13,881 bases of DNA, from positions 1 to 13,881 of the forward strand of contig DATDBL010000029.1 of assembly GCA_036524855.1 (NCBI GenBank). The letters run 5' to 3'. This DNA comes from Aldersonia sp036524855 (GTDB lineage: Bacteria; Actinomycetota; Actinomycetes; Mycobacteriales; Mycobacteriaceae). The stretch's first letter is position 1; the number at the start of each line of letters is the position of its first letter. Positions 1-7,265 of this stretch are shown here, piece by piece. The notes under the pieces were generated by a model. The model made no database searches, was not told the origin of the DNA, and was given only the letters and a program-made list of their open reading frames with translations. The position numbers were made by a program, and so were the translations under genes.

Positions 1-704
1 CGGCTCGCGAGGTCGTGGGTGGCGAGGTCGCGGGTGGCGCGGTCGTCGCCGGCCCGCCGACGATCGCGATCGCCGGGGGAGCGGCGTTCACGTTCGGCTA
101 CGCCGAGCATCGGGAACTGCTCGCCGCCGCAGGGGCGCGGGTGGTCGTGTTCGATCCGCTGACCGACCCGCTCCCGCCCGACATCGCCGGGTTGGTGCTG
201 CCCGGCGGGTTCCCGGAGGAGCACGCGGGCGACCTGTCCGGGAACGTGGCGCTTCGGACCCGGATCGCCGACCTCGCCGCGCGGGGGATGCCCGTCCATG
301 CCGAGTGCGCGGGCCTGCTGTATCTGGCGCGGTCGCTGGACGGGCACCCGATGGCCGGGGTGCTCGACGCCGATGCGGAGTTCGGGCCGACCCTGACGCT
401 GGGCTATCGCGACGCGACCGCGTTGACCGACTCGGTGCTGTGGTCGGCGGGAGAGCGGGTGTGTGGACACGAGTTCCACCGCACCCGCCTCACGTCGTCG
501 GGCACGCCCACCGCCTGGGGTTGGCGCGACTGGCAGGGCGCAGCGCAGCGGGAGGGTTTCGTACAGGCGCAGGTTCATGCGTCGTACTTGCACACCCACC
601 CGGCGGGCAACCCGGCCGCGGTTGCCCGTTTCGTGGCCGCGGCGGCGGAGTTTGCCCAAAGTAAGCGGCGGCTCGACAGCCCCGCAGCGGCGCCGCCGCC
701 ATGA
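1..704 (+). CDS. cobB: Cobyrinic acid a,c-diamide synthase (CobB), C-terminal part
   Basis: This is the 3' part of a gene that enters from the left edge; the reading frame (codons from position 3) is open to the edge, so the GTG at 15 is not the real start. It encodes the class I glutamine amidotransferase-like domain that supplies ammonia for amidating the a and c side chains of (hydrogeno)byrinic acid in cobalamin synthesis. Visible marks are the opening IAIAGGAAFTFGYAEH, the loop VLPGGFPEEHA, the nucleophilic Cys in HAECAGLLYL (codon 306-308), the family motif GHEFHRT (466-486) and the terminal HASYLHTH with the partner His. The N-terminal P-loop ATPase domain should lie outside the window. 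The protein ends in an Ala/Pro-rich tail. It converges with the methyltransferase at 790-1614, and a 70-bp palindrome starts on its stop codon. The family call is firm; the exact substrate (aerobic or anaerobic route) is not settled by this fragment. Confidence 0.93.
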   Translation, partial: AREVVGGEVAGGAVVAGPPTIAIAGGAAFTFGYAEHRELLAAAGARVVVFDPLTDPLPPDIAGLVLPGGFPEEHAGDLSGNVALRTRIADLAARGMPVHAECAGLLYLARSLDGHPMAGVLDADAEFGPTLTLGYRDATALTDSVLWSAGERVCGHEFHRTRLTSSGTPTAWGWRDWQGAAQREGFVQAQVHASYLHTHPAGNPAAVARFVAAAAEFAQSKRRLDSPAAAPPP

Positions 705-773
705 CTTCGCAGCACGGGTCGAAACCTCGCAAGGGGTATGTGCGCTGCGAGGTGAAGACTGGTTCTGCGAAGT
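704..773. repeat. 70-bp nested palindrome between convergent genes
   Basis: Two perfect inverted repeats share one centre at about 738.5. The outer arms ACTTCGCAG (704-712) and CTGCGAAGT (765-773) are 9 bp; the inner arms ACCTCGCA (724-731) and TGCGAGGT (746-753) are 8 bp, separated by 14 nt. An 11 x 11 unpaired interior loop lies between the stems. The element begins on the last base of the cobB stop codon and lies before the 3' end of the opposing methyltransferase, so a bidirectional terminator is the simplest reading. No U-tract follows. The two arm sequences resemble each other (CTTCGCA and CCTCGCA), which could also fit a small palindromic mobile repeat. Confidence 0.7.
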
Positions 774-789
774 GGTGGTCGGTTCGAGG

Positions 790-1614
790 TCAGCGCCTCT
801 TGGCGGTGACGAGCAGGTACTCCCAGGGCATGTGGCCGTCGGTGAGGTGGGCCTCGGCGAGGGCGCAGAGGTCGGCGTCGAGGGCGGCCGTTCTCTCGGG
901 GTCCGCGGCGATATTGCGGTAGGCGGCGATCGTCGGGCCGTAGTTGGCCTTGAAGAAGTCACGGAACGCCTCGGGGGTGGCGAACCGGTCGACGTCGAGC
1001 GGGCGGCGCGAGGTCGAGACGTCGGTGACGCGCTCGCCGAACAGCGCGCGCACGTGAGCCTCGCGGCCCCACAGCGGCGGCGGCTCGACACCCGGCGGGG
1101 GCGCCGGAACGTAGGGCTTCATCGTGGCGAACAGCTGACCGATGAAGCCCTCCGGTGTCCAGGAGATCAGGCCGATGGTGCCGCCGGGACGGCACACGCG
1201 CAGCAGCTCGTCGGCGGTGCGCTGGTGGTGTGGGGCGAACATCGCGCCCACGCAGGAGACGACGGCGTCGAACGAGCCGTCGGCGAACGGCAGCGCCTCC
1301 GCGTCGGCCTCGCGCCAGTCGATCGTCACCCCGCGCGCGGCCGCGTCCCGCTCGCCGATGGCGAGCAGTTCGGGCGTGAGGTCGCTGGCCACCACGCTCG
1401 CACCGGCCTCGGCGGCCGGGATCGCGACGTTGCCCGATCCGGCGGCGACGTCGAGGACTCGGTCGCCCGCCCCGATCTTGCACGCCTGTACCAGTGTGGG
1501 GCCGAGGTCGGCGATCACCTCGGTGGCGACGGCGGAGTAGTCGCCGAGCGCCCACATCGCCTTGTGCCGGTTCTTCAGGTCGCGGTCGGCGGTGTCGGGT
1601 GCGGTCTGGGTCAT
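790..1614 (-). CDS. Class I SAM-dependent methyltransferase (UbiE-like fold)
   Basis: The 274-residue protein carries the Rossmann-type methyltransferase core. SAM-binding motif I is VLDVAAGSGN at residues 53-62, followed by the acidic motif VVASDLTPELL, then motif II/III-like segments SFDAVVSCVGAMFAPHH and RVCRPGGTIGLISW. The C-terminal half (about 150-274) is a helical substrate cap typical of UbiE/COQ5-like small-molecule methyltransferases. The substrate is not recognisable. The ATG start is strongly supported by AGGAGG four bases upstream (minus strand, within 1615-1625). The gene is divergent from the HxlR regulator at 1728, the usual arrangement for a regulator and its target. It has no obvious link to cobalamin methylation, since CobI/CobJ-type enzymes have a different fold. 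The family call is secure; the role is unknown. Confidence 0.9.
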   Translation of the reverse strand: MTQTAPDTADRDLKNRHKAMWALGDYSAVATEVIADLGPTLVQACKIGAGDRVLDVAAGSGNVAIPAAEAGASVVASDLTPELLAIGERDAAARGVTIDWREADAEALPFADGSFDAVVSCVGAMFAPHHQRTADELLRVCRPGGTIGLISWTPEGFIGQLFATMKPYVPAPPPGVEPPPLWGREAHVRALFGERVTDVSTSRRPLDVDRFATPEAFRDFFKANYGPTIAAYRNIAADPERTAALDADLCALAEAHLTDGHMPWEYLLVTAKRR

Positions 1615-1681
1615 GATTCCTCCTGTGTCGGTGCACCGAGCATCCGTCGTGCGGCGCGCCGTGCTCTAGTGACGAATCTGT

Positions 1682-1693
1682 ACCGCTGGCGGT
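1682..1693. promoter_or_regulatory. Small palindrome, candidate operator
   Basis: ACCGC (1682-1686) and GCGGT (1689-1693) form perfect 5-bp arms around a 2-bp centre. The palindrome abuts the -35 box of the promoter for the HxlR gene. Two TGTAC words (1679-1683 and 1702-1706) flank it 23 bp apart, about two helical turns. This is a reasonable place for HxlR autoregulation and control of the divergent methyltransferase, but the element is short and no binding is shown. Confidence 0.35.
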
Positions 1694-1721
1694 TCAAAAT
1701 GTGTACTGGTCGGCGTCTAAT
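1693..1721 (+). promoter_or_regulatory. Leaderless SigA-type promoter for the HxlR regulator
   Basis: The -35 box is TTCAAA (1693-1698, 4 of 6 matches to TTGACA) and the -10 box is TCTAAT (1716-1721, 5 of 6 to TATAAT), with an ideal 17-bp spacer. The -10 ends 6 nt before the ATG at 1728, so transcription would begin at the A of the start codon. This placement favours the ATG at 1728 over the upstream in-frame GTG at 1701. Confidence 0.65.
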
Positions 1722-1727
1722 GGACCC

Positions 1728-2402
1728 ATGCCCTCCTACGGCCAGTTCTGTCCGGTCGCCAAGGCGATGGAAGTTCTCGACGAACGCTGGACGCTGCTCG
1801 TCGTGCGGGAGCTGCTCTCGGGCAGCTCGCACTTCAACGAACTCCGTCGCGGCGTGCCGAAGATGTCGCCGGCCCTGCTGAGCAAGCGGCTGCGCAGCCT
1901 CGAACGCGCCGGCGTCATCCAGCGCACCGAGGCCGACGGCCGGACCAGCTACGCCCTCACCGAGTCCGGACGGGAACTCGGCGACGTGGTCGACGCGCTT
2001 GCGGTGTGGGGTGTGCGCTGGATCGGCGACCTGGGCGACGAGGACCTGGATCCCCACCTGCTGCTATGGGACATGCGCCGCAAGGTGCCTGTCGAGGCGT
2101 GGCCACGCCGGCGGACCGTGCTCGCGATCGAGTTCGACGACTCCGGAGTCAAGGCGAAGCGCTGGTGGCTGGTCGTCGCCGACGGAGACGTCGACGTCTG
2201 CGACTACGACCCCGGTTTCGACGTCGCCGCGACGCTGTCGACCAGCTTGCGGACGCTGACCCGGCTCTGGCGCGGCGACCTTGCCTGGCCCGACGCGCTC
2301 GGCGCCGGCCTGGCACAGGTGACAGGGCCCGAGCCGGTGCGCCGACAGGTGCCGGAGTGGGTCGGTCAGTCCACCTTCGCGGCCGTGCCTCGCCCGGCCT
2401 GA
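1728..2402 (+). CDS. HxlR-family winged-helix transcriptional regulator with C-terminal extension
   Basis: The 224-residue protein opens with the HxlR signature: YGQFCPVAKAMEVLDERWTL, then VRELLSGSSHFNELRRGVPKMSPALLSKRLRSLE, then the wing AGVIQRTEADGRTSYALTESG (about residues 4-85). Cys8 sits where redox- or quinone-sensing HxlR proteins such as YodB carry their N-terminal sensor cysteine; that it senses anything here is inference. Residues about 110-224 form an extra domain common in actinobacterial members, with LWRGDLAWPDALGAGLAQVTGP reminiscent of SCP2-like sterol-carrier domains, so a small ligand is possible. ATG 1728 was chosen because a promoter places its -10 exactly for a leaderless message and because family members start at this point. 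The gene is divergent from the methyltransferase, its likely target, and ends 24 bp before cysG. Confidence 0.9.
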   Translation: MPSYGQFCPVAKAMEVLDERWTLLVVRELLSGSSHFNELRRGVPKMSPALLSKRLRSLERAGVIQRTEADGRTSYALTESGRELGDVVDALAVWGVRWIGDLGDEDLDPHLLLWDMRRKVPVEAWPRRRTVLAIEFDDSGVKAKRWWLVVADGDVDVCDYDPGFDVAATLSTSLRTLTRLWRGDLAWPDALGAGLAQVTGPEPVRRQVPEWVGQSTFAAVPRPA

Positions 2403-2412
2403 GCGATCACCG

Positions 2413-2418
2413 TAAGGT
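2413..2418 (+). promoter_or_regulatory. Candidate -10 box for cysG
   Basis: TAAGGT fits the actinobacterial TANNNT -10 pattern and ends 8 nt before the GTG at 2427. There is no Shine-Dalgarno between it and the start, so a leaderless or nearly leaderless cysG transcript is plausible. I see no matching -35 box. Confidence 0.45.
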
Positions 2419-2426
2419 CTGCTGTC

Positions 2427-3656
2427 GTGGCCGACCAACTCGACGACACCGAACAGCACTACCTCGTCGGGCTCGACCTGACGGGGCGCCGGGTCGTGGT
2501 TGTCGGCGGCGGCTCGGTGGCGCAGCGCCGGCTCGGGAAGCTGCTCGCCTCCGGCGCGGACGTGCACGTCATCAGTCGCGCCGTCACCCCCGCGGTCGAG
2601 GGCATGGCGGCCGCCGATCAGGTGACGCTGCACCTGCGCGAATTCCGCGACGGCGACCTCGACGACGCCTGGTATGTAATCGCCTGCACCGACGAACCCG
2701 ACACCAACGCCGCGATCGTCGCCGCGGCCGAGCGCAACCGCACCTTCTGCGTTCGCGCCGACATCGCGCGCCTCGGCACCGCGGTCACCCCCGCGACGGG
2801 CCGGTTCGACGGCCTCGAACTCGGGGTCCTCGCCGGCGGTGCCCACCGCCGCTCCGCCGCGGTGCGGACCGCGTTGCTAGAGGCGCTGCAGTCCGGCGCG
2901 ATCCCGGACACGTCGACGCCGGTGGAACCGGGCGTGGCGCTGGTCGGCGGGGGACCGGGCGATCCCGACCTGATCACCGTGCGCGGCCGCCGCCTGCTCG
3001 CCCGCGCCGACCTCGTCGTCGCCGACCGCCTCGCGCCGCCGGAACTGCTCGCCGAACTCGGCGCGCACGTGGAGGTGATCGACGCCGCGAAGATCCCGTA
3101 CGGGCGGGCCATGGCGCAGGAGGCGATCAACTCCGCGCTCATCGACGGGGCGAGGGCCGGCAAGTTCGTGGTGCGCCTCAAGGGTGGCGACCCGTACGTG
3201 TTCGGGCGCGGCTACGAGGAACTCGAGGTGTGCGTCGCCGCCGGGGTTCCGGTGACCGTTGTGCCCGGGATCACGAGTGCGATCTCCGTCCCATCCGCCG
3301 CCGGCATTCCGGTCACCCACCGCGGGGTGACGCACGAGTTCGTCGTCGTGAGCGGGCACGTCCCGCCGGGGCATCCCGAGTCGCTTGTCGACTGGGCGGC
3401 GCTTGCCCGGCTGCGGGGGACGATCGTGCTGCTCATGGCTGTGGAACGGATCGGACAGTTCGCCGCCACCTTGGTCGAGGGTGGGCGCCCAGCGGACACC
3501 CCGGCCACCGTGATTCAGGAGGGGACGCTGCGCTCGCAGCGGGTGCTGCGCGCCGATCTTGCCACCGTCGCGGAACGGGTGCGCACCGAGCAGATCCGCC
3601 CGCCCGCGATCGTCGTGATCGGTCGAGTGGCAGGATTCGGCCCGTCCGGTCGGTAG
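2427..3656 (+). CDS. cysG: Siroheme synthase CysG: precorrin-2 dehydrogenase/ferrochelatase fused to uroporphyrinogen-III C-methyltransferase
   Basis: The 409-residue fusion makes precorrin-2 from uroporphyrinogen III and can take it on to sirohydrochlorin and siroheme; precorrin-2 is also the branch point to cobalamin. The N-terminal half (about 1-160) has the NAD-binding turn VVVVGGGSVAQRRLGKLL (residues 23-40) and the conserved Asp of ACTDEPDTN (D89), the counterpart of the catalytic Asp in characterised CysG. The C-terminal SUMT domain (about 168-400) shows ALVGGGPGDPDLITVRG, VVRLKGGDPYVFGRGYEE and PGITSAISVPSAAGIPVTHRG, all SAM-binding landmarks. The length is close to the M. tuberculosis cysG product and shorter than the enterobacterial enzyme (about 457), the loss being in the linker between the two halves. 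The GTG start follows a TANNNT hexamer. It lies 11 nt upstream of the exporter on the same strand. Confidence 0.95.
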   Translation: MADQLDDTEQHYLVGLDLTGRRVVVVGGGSVAQRRLGKLLASGADVHVISRAVTPAVEGMAAADQVTLHLREFRDGDLDDAWYVIACTDEPDTNAAIVAAAERNRTFCVRADIARLGTAVTPATGRFDGLELGVLAGGAHRRSAAVRTALLEALQSGAIPDTSTPVEPGVALVGGGPGDPDLITVRGRRLLARADLVVADRLAPPELLAELGAHVEVIDAAKIPYGRAMAQEAINSALIDGARAGKFVVRLKGGDPYVFGRGYEELEVCVAAGVPVTVVPGITSAISVPSAAGIPVTHRGVTHEFVVVSGHVPPGHPESLVDWAALARLRGTIVLLMAVERIGQFAATLVEGGRPADTPATVIQEGTLRSQRVLRADLATVAERVRTEQIRPPAIVVIGRVAGFGPSGR

Positions 3657-3667
3657 CCTGGTTTGTT

Positions 3668-5155
3668 GTGTCCAGTCGACCCGCCACCGCCGCCGGTTCC
3701 TATCCGGTGACCGACCGAGCCTTCGGGCTCGCCATTGTCGTGCTCGGCGGTCTGCAGTTGATGGTCGTGCTCGACGGCACCGTCGCGAATCTCGCCCTGG
3801 CGCGGATGCAGGCCGACCTCGGCCTGTCCGACGCCGGCCGCAACTGGGTGGTCGTCTCGTACGCACTCGCCTTCGGCGGGCTGATGCTGCTCGGTGGGCG
3901 CATCGGCGACGCGCTCGGCCGAAAACGGGTGTTCATCGCCGGTGTCGCATTGTTCACGCTGGCGTCCCTGGCGTGCGGGCTGGCGGTGAACGAGGCGACG
4001 CTGATCCTCGCTCGGGCGCTGCAGGGTACCGGCGCCGCGGTGGCGTCGCCGACCGCGTTGGCGCTGGTCGCGACCACCTTCGCGCCCGGTCCCGCGCGTA
4101 ACCAGGCCATCGCGATCTACGCGGCCATGACTGGCATCGGGTCGATCACCGGGCTCATCGTCGGCGGCGCGCTCACCGAGGTGTCGTGGCGGTGGATCTT
4201 CCTCATCAACGTGCCGATCGGGCTGGCGATCGTGACCCTCGCGGTGTTCGCACTGCAGGAGACCGTCGGCGAACGGCTCGCACTCGACGTGCGCGGCGCC
4301 GTGCTCGGCACGTTCGGTGCGACGTCGCTGGTGTTCGGGATCAGCGAGGGTCCGGAACTCGGCTGGGGCTCGGTCACGATCGTCACGTCGCTGGTCCTCG
4401 CGATCGTCCTGCTGACCGCGTTCCTCGTCGTCGAACGGCGCGCGACCAACCCGCTGCTGCCGTTCAAGCTTTTCGCCGACCGCGACCGGGTGGTGACGTT
4501 CGCGGCGATCTTCTTCTCCGGCGCGGCGCTGTTCTGCACCACCGTCTATGTCGCGCTGTTCGTGCAGGACATCCTCGGCTACAGCCCGCTGCGGGCGGGT
4601 CTGGCGTTCATCCCGTTCGCGGTCGGCCTCGGTGTCGGGTCGGCGTTGGCGTCGAAGCTCGTCATGCGCATCGCGCCGCGCTGGCTGGCCGCGACCGGTG
4701 CGCTGATCATGGTCATGGGGCTGTTCTACGGGTCGACGCTCGACGGCACCGCGGACTACCTGACGAACATGTTCGTCCCGATCATCGGCATCGGTTTCGG
4801 TGTCGGACTCGCCGTGGTGCCGCTGCCGTTGTGCGCGGTGGCGGGGGTGGCGGAGACCGAGATCGGGCCGCTGACGGCGATCACCCAGGTGGCGCAGACG
4901 CTGTCCGGACCGCTCGCTCTGGCGGTCGTCGGGGCGATGGCGACGTCGAAGACGCTCTCGCTCGGCGGCAACGGCGGTCCGGCGGCACGGATGACGCCCC
5001 ACGAACTGAGCGCGTTGAGCACGGGCTACACCTTCGCCCTGGTGTGGTGCGCCGTGTGCGCGGCGCTCGCCGGCATCGTGGCGCTGTTCATCCGCTACAG
5101 CTCGCGTGACGTCGCGCAGGCGCAGGCCGCTCAGGAGGCGGCGCAGCAGCGCTGA
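3668..5155 (+). CDS. DHA2-family MFS drug exporter (EfpA/QacA type)
   Basis: The protein (495 residues from the GTG at 3668) is a proton-coupled inner-membrane antiporter, with hydrophobic spans throughout that fit the 14-helix DHA2 plan. Early helix 1 carries VVLDGTVANLALARMQ (the acidic D1-type motif of 14-helix exporters). Then come motif A, GGRIGDALGRKR, in loop 2-3; motif B, ILARALQGTGAAVASPTAL, in helix 4; and the antiporter motif C region, IGSITGLIVGGALTE, in helix 5, followed by SWRWIFLINVPIG. Position after cysG matches efpA in M. tuberculosis, so EfpA orthology is likely but unproven. The GTG was chosen because it directly precedes the soluble leader before helix 1; a much longer in-frame reading runs back across cysG and is an artefact. 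Substrate is unknown. TAGCCT (3654-3659), overlapping the cysG stop, could be a weak private -10 box. Confidence 0.92.
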   Translation: MSSRPATAAGSYPVTDRAFGLAIVVLGGLQLMVVLDGTVANLALARMQADLGLSDAGRNWVVVSYALAFGGLMLLGGRIGDALGRKRVFIAGVALFTLASLACGLAVNEATLILARALQGTGAAVASPTALALVATTFAPGPARNQAIAIYAAMTGIGSITGLIVGGALTEVSWRWIFLINVPIGLAIVTLAVFALQETVGERLALDVRGAVLGTFGATSLVFGISEGPELGWGSVTIVTSLVLAIVLLTAFLVVERRATNPLLPFKLFADRDRVVTFAAIFFSGAALFCTTVYVALFVQDILGYSPLRAGLAFIPFAVGLGVGSALASKLVMRIAPRWLAATGALIMVMGLFYGSTLDGTADYLTNMFVPIIGIGFGVGLAVVPLPLCAVAGVAETEIGPLTAITQVAQTLSGPLALAVVGAMATSKTLSLGGNGGPAARMTPHELSALSTGYTFALVWCAVCAALAGIVALFIRYSSRDVAQAQAAQEAAQQR

Positions 5156-5254
5156 ACAACGCTGAAGAGCGGACCTTTCAGAATTACGGCCTCCTCGCGG
5201 CGGATTCGTGTAACTGTGGGTGTGCTCACAACCGAACGCGTGCGAGGAGAGTCG

Positions 5255-6367
5255 ATGAAGACCACAGCCGCAGTCGTCTACGAAGCCGGCAAGCCCATTG
5301 AGATCGAGGAACTCGACCTCGACAAACCGCGCGAGGGCGAGGTGCTGATCCGGTACACCCATGCGGGTCTGTGCCATTCGGACGTCCACATCGCGCACGG
5401 CGACCTCGAGGCGCGGCTGCCGATGGTGCTCGGGCACGAGGGCGCCGGCGTGATCGAGGAGGTGGGTTCAGGCGTCACCCGAGTCAAACCGGGCGACAGC
5501 GTTGTGTGCTCGTTCATCCCGAACTGCGGAACGTGCCGTTACTGCGCCAACGGTCAGCAGTCGATCTGCGACATGGGCGCGACGATCCTCGAGGGATACC
5601 TACCAGGCGAGCACTTCCCGATCACCGGACCCAAGGGCCAGTACGGCGCGATGTGCATGCTCGGCACGTTCAGCCAGTACGGCGTCATCCACCAGAACTC
5701 CGTCGTCAAGATCGACGACGACCTGCCGCGGGACAAGGCCGTGCTCGTCGGCTGCGGGGTGCCGACCGGGTGGGGTTCGGCGGTCAACACCGCCAAGGTC
5801 CGGGCCGGCGACACGGTGGCCGTGTTCGGCGTCGGGGGCATCGGCATCAACGCGGTGCAAGGCGCTCGACTGGCGGGCGCGAAGAACATCGTGGCCGTCG
5901 ATCCGCTGGAGAACAAGCGCGAAAAGGCCCTCGAACTCGGCGCCACGCACGCGTTCGCCTCGGCGGAGGAGGCACAGGCGACGATCACCGAACTGACCCG
6001 CGGGCAGATGGCGGACTCGGCCATCCTCACCCCCGGCCTGGTGACCGCGGAGATCGTGCAGAGCGGGTTCGACGCGGTCGGCAAGGGCGGCATCGTCGTG
6101 CTGACCGGGCTGAACAAGATCGAGGAGCAGACCATCCAGCTGTCCGGGTCGATCCTCACGCTGTACCGCAAGTCGGTGGTGGGCAGCCTCTTCGGCGACT
6201 GCAACCCGACGACCGACATCACGATGCTGCTCGGTCTCTACCAGTCGGGTGATCTCAAGCTCGACGAGCTGATCACCCGCACCTACACGCTCGACCAGGT
6301 CAACGAGGGCTACGACGACCTGCTGAGCGGAAAGAACATCCGGGGTGTCGTCGTCCATCAGCACTGA
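5255..6367 (+). CDS. NDMA-dependent (mycofactocin-type) zinc alcohol dehydrogenase
   Basis: This 370-residue medium-chain dehydrogenase oxidises an alcohol to an aldehyde. Catalytic-zinc ligands are C40 (GLCHSDVH), H61-E62 (GHEGAG) and C167 (VGCGVP). The structural-zinc set is C91, C94, C97 and C105 (CGTCRYC...C). The nucleotide fold is VFGVGGIGINA (G192-G197). The N-terminus and overall pattern match the actinobacterial family assayed with N,N-dimethyl-4-nitrosoaniline, whose tightly held NAD is thought to be re-oxidised through mycofactocin; this is family knowledge, not seen here. ATG 5255 is preferred to the in-frame GTG at 5216 because AGGAGA (5245-5250) sits in front of it and family members start MKTTAAV. 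A TGTGCTCACA near-palindrome (5221-5230) lies upstream. The gene overlaps moxR by 23 nt, so it probably heads an operon with the ATPase and VWA genes. Confidence 0.93.
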   Translation: MKTTAAVVYEAGKPIEIEELDLDKPREGEVLIRYTHAGLCHSDVHIAHGDLEARLPMVLGHEGAGVIEEVGSGVTRVKPGDSVVCSFIPNCGTCRYCANGQQSICDMGATILEGYLPGEHFPITGPKGQYGAMCMLGTFSQYGVIHQNSVVKIDDDLPRDKAVLVGCGVPTGWGSAVNTAKVRAGDTVAVFGVGGIGINAVQGARLAGAKNIVAVDPLENKREKALELGATHAFASAEEAQATITELTRGQMADSAILTPGLVTAEIVQSGFDAVGKGGIVVLTGLNKIEEQTIQLSGSILTLYRKSVVGSLFGDCNPTTDITMLLGLYQSGDLKLDELITRTYTLDQVNEGYDDLLSGKNIRGVVVHQH

Positions 6368-7265
6368 TTCGGCGGGAATCCTTGGTCCGGTGCCCGCGGT
6401 CGTCGACCGAGGTGCCGAGGTGGAGTTGCTCGAGGCGGCGCTCTCGTGCGGGGCACACGTCCTGCTCGAGGGCCCGCCGGGCACCGGAAAGTCCACCCTG
6501 CTGCGGTCGGTGGCTTCGGACTTCGCGGTGCCCTACGTGCTTGTCGAGGGCAACGCGGAGCTGACACCGACGCGGTTGTTGGGGCAGTTCGACCCCGCGC
6601 TCGTGCTCACTCGCGGCTACGTTCCGGAGATCTTCGGCGACGGGCCGCTGCTCGCCGCGATGCGGGCCGGTGCGCTGCTCTACATCGAGGAGCTCAACCG
6701 GGTCCCCGAGGAGACCATCAACGTGCTGCTGTCCGCGATGAGCGAACGGCAGATCGTGGTGCCGCGGCTCGGTCGCGTGGTCGCCGCCGTGGGGTTCGCG
6801 TTCGTCGCGGCGATGAACCCGTTCGACGCCGTCGGCACGGCGCGGGTGTCGGCGGCGCTGTACGACCGGACCTGCCGCATCGCGATGGGCTACCAGAGCG
6901 AGGTGTCGGAGGACCGGATCGTCGCGCTGCACCAGGACGACCTGCCCGAGCGGTGGCGGGAACGCGCCGTTCGCCTGGTTCGGGCCACCCGCGATCACCC
7001 CGACATCGAGGTCGGCTCGTCGGTGCGCGGCGCGATCGACTTCGCGCGGATCGCGGTCGCGCTGGCGGGGCGGCGCGGGTTGCCCGTCGAGGACTCGTCG
7101 GTGGGGTTGGCGGCGGCGAACGTCGCGCTGTCGGGTCGGATCCGGCTGCACGACGGCTGCACGCGCTCGGCGGAGGAGATCATCGCCGACCTGTACCGGC
7201 AGATCTTCGCCGCGTCCGAGGACACCGAGCCTGCGCAGGGGGAGGGGAGGCCGGGGGAACCCTGA
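6345..7265 (+). CDS. MoxR-like AAA+ ATPase
   Basis: The 306-residue protein has Walker A GPPGTGKST (residues 43-51, K49), Walker B LLYIEE (111-116) followed by LNRVPEETINVLLSAMSER, and sensor 1 in FVAAMNPFD (N158). The Walker B carries Glu (E115) where most AAA+ proteins have Asp; I recall this in a MoxR subfamily with the same EELNR-P pattern, so it need not mean loss of activity. MoxR ATPases act as cytoplasmic chaperones with a VWA partner, remodelling enzymes or helping insert metals; CobS and magnesium-chelatase I subunits are relatives. The start is GTG 6345, inside the last 23 nt of the dehydrogenase, which suggests translational coupling; the in-frame GTG at the Val of GPVPAV is an alternative. 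The stop overlaps the presumed start of the VWA gene. Confidence 0.92.
   Translation: MSSSISTDSAGILGPVPAVVDRGAEVELLEAALSCGAHVLLEGPPGTGKSTLLRSVASDFAVPYVLVEGNAELTPTRLLGQFDPALVLTRGYVPEIFGDGPLLAAMRAGALLYIEELNRVPEETINVLLSAMSERQIVVPRLGRVVAAVGFAFVAAMNPFDAVGTARVSAALYDRTCRIAMGYQSEVSEDRIVALHQDDLPERWRERAVRLVRATRDHPDIEVGSSVRGAIDFARIAVALAGRRGLPVEDSSVGLAAANVALSGRIRLHDGCTRSAEEIIADLYRQIFAASEDTEPAQGEGRPGEP

Noticed and set aside
463..1881. A 472-codon plus-strand frame over the methyltransferase
   Set aside because: It overlaps the cobB end and is antisense to the methyltransferase, which has a clear SAM motif and Shine-Dalgarno; the composition is that of a shadow frame.
2006..5155. A 1049-codon open frame across cysG and the exporter
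   Set aside because: Only its last 495 codons (from GTG 3668) look like a protein; the first part is Arg-rich and lies out of frame across cysG, which has clear motifs.
5216..5254. Upstream GTG start for the alcohol dehydrogenase
   Set aside because: The 13 extra residues are unlike the family start, and ATG 5255 has a good ribosome binding site.
3515..5437. A 640-codon frame antisense to the exporter
   Set aside because: It is rich in Arg, Asp, Gln and His, as expected from the reverse strand of a high-GC membrane protein gene, and has no domain.
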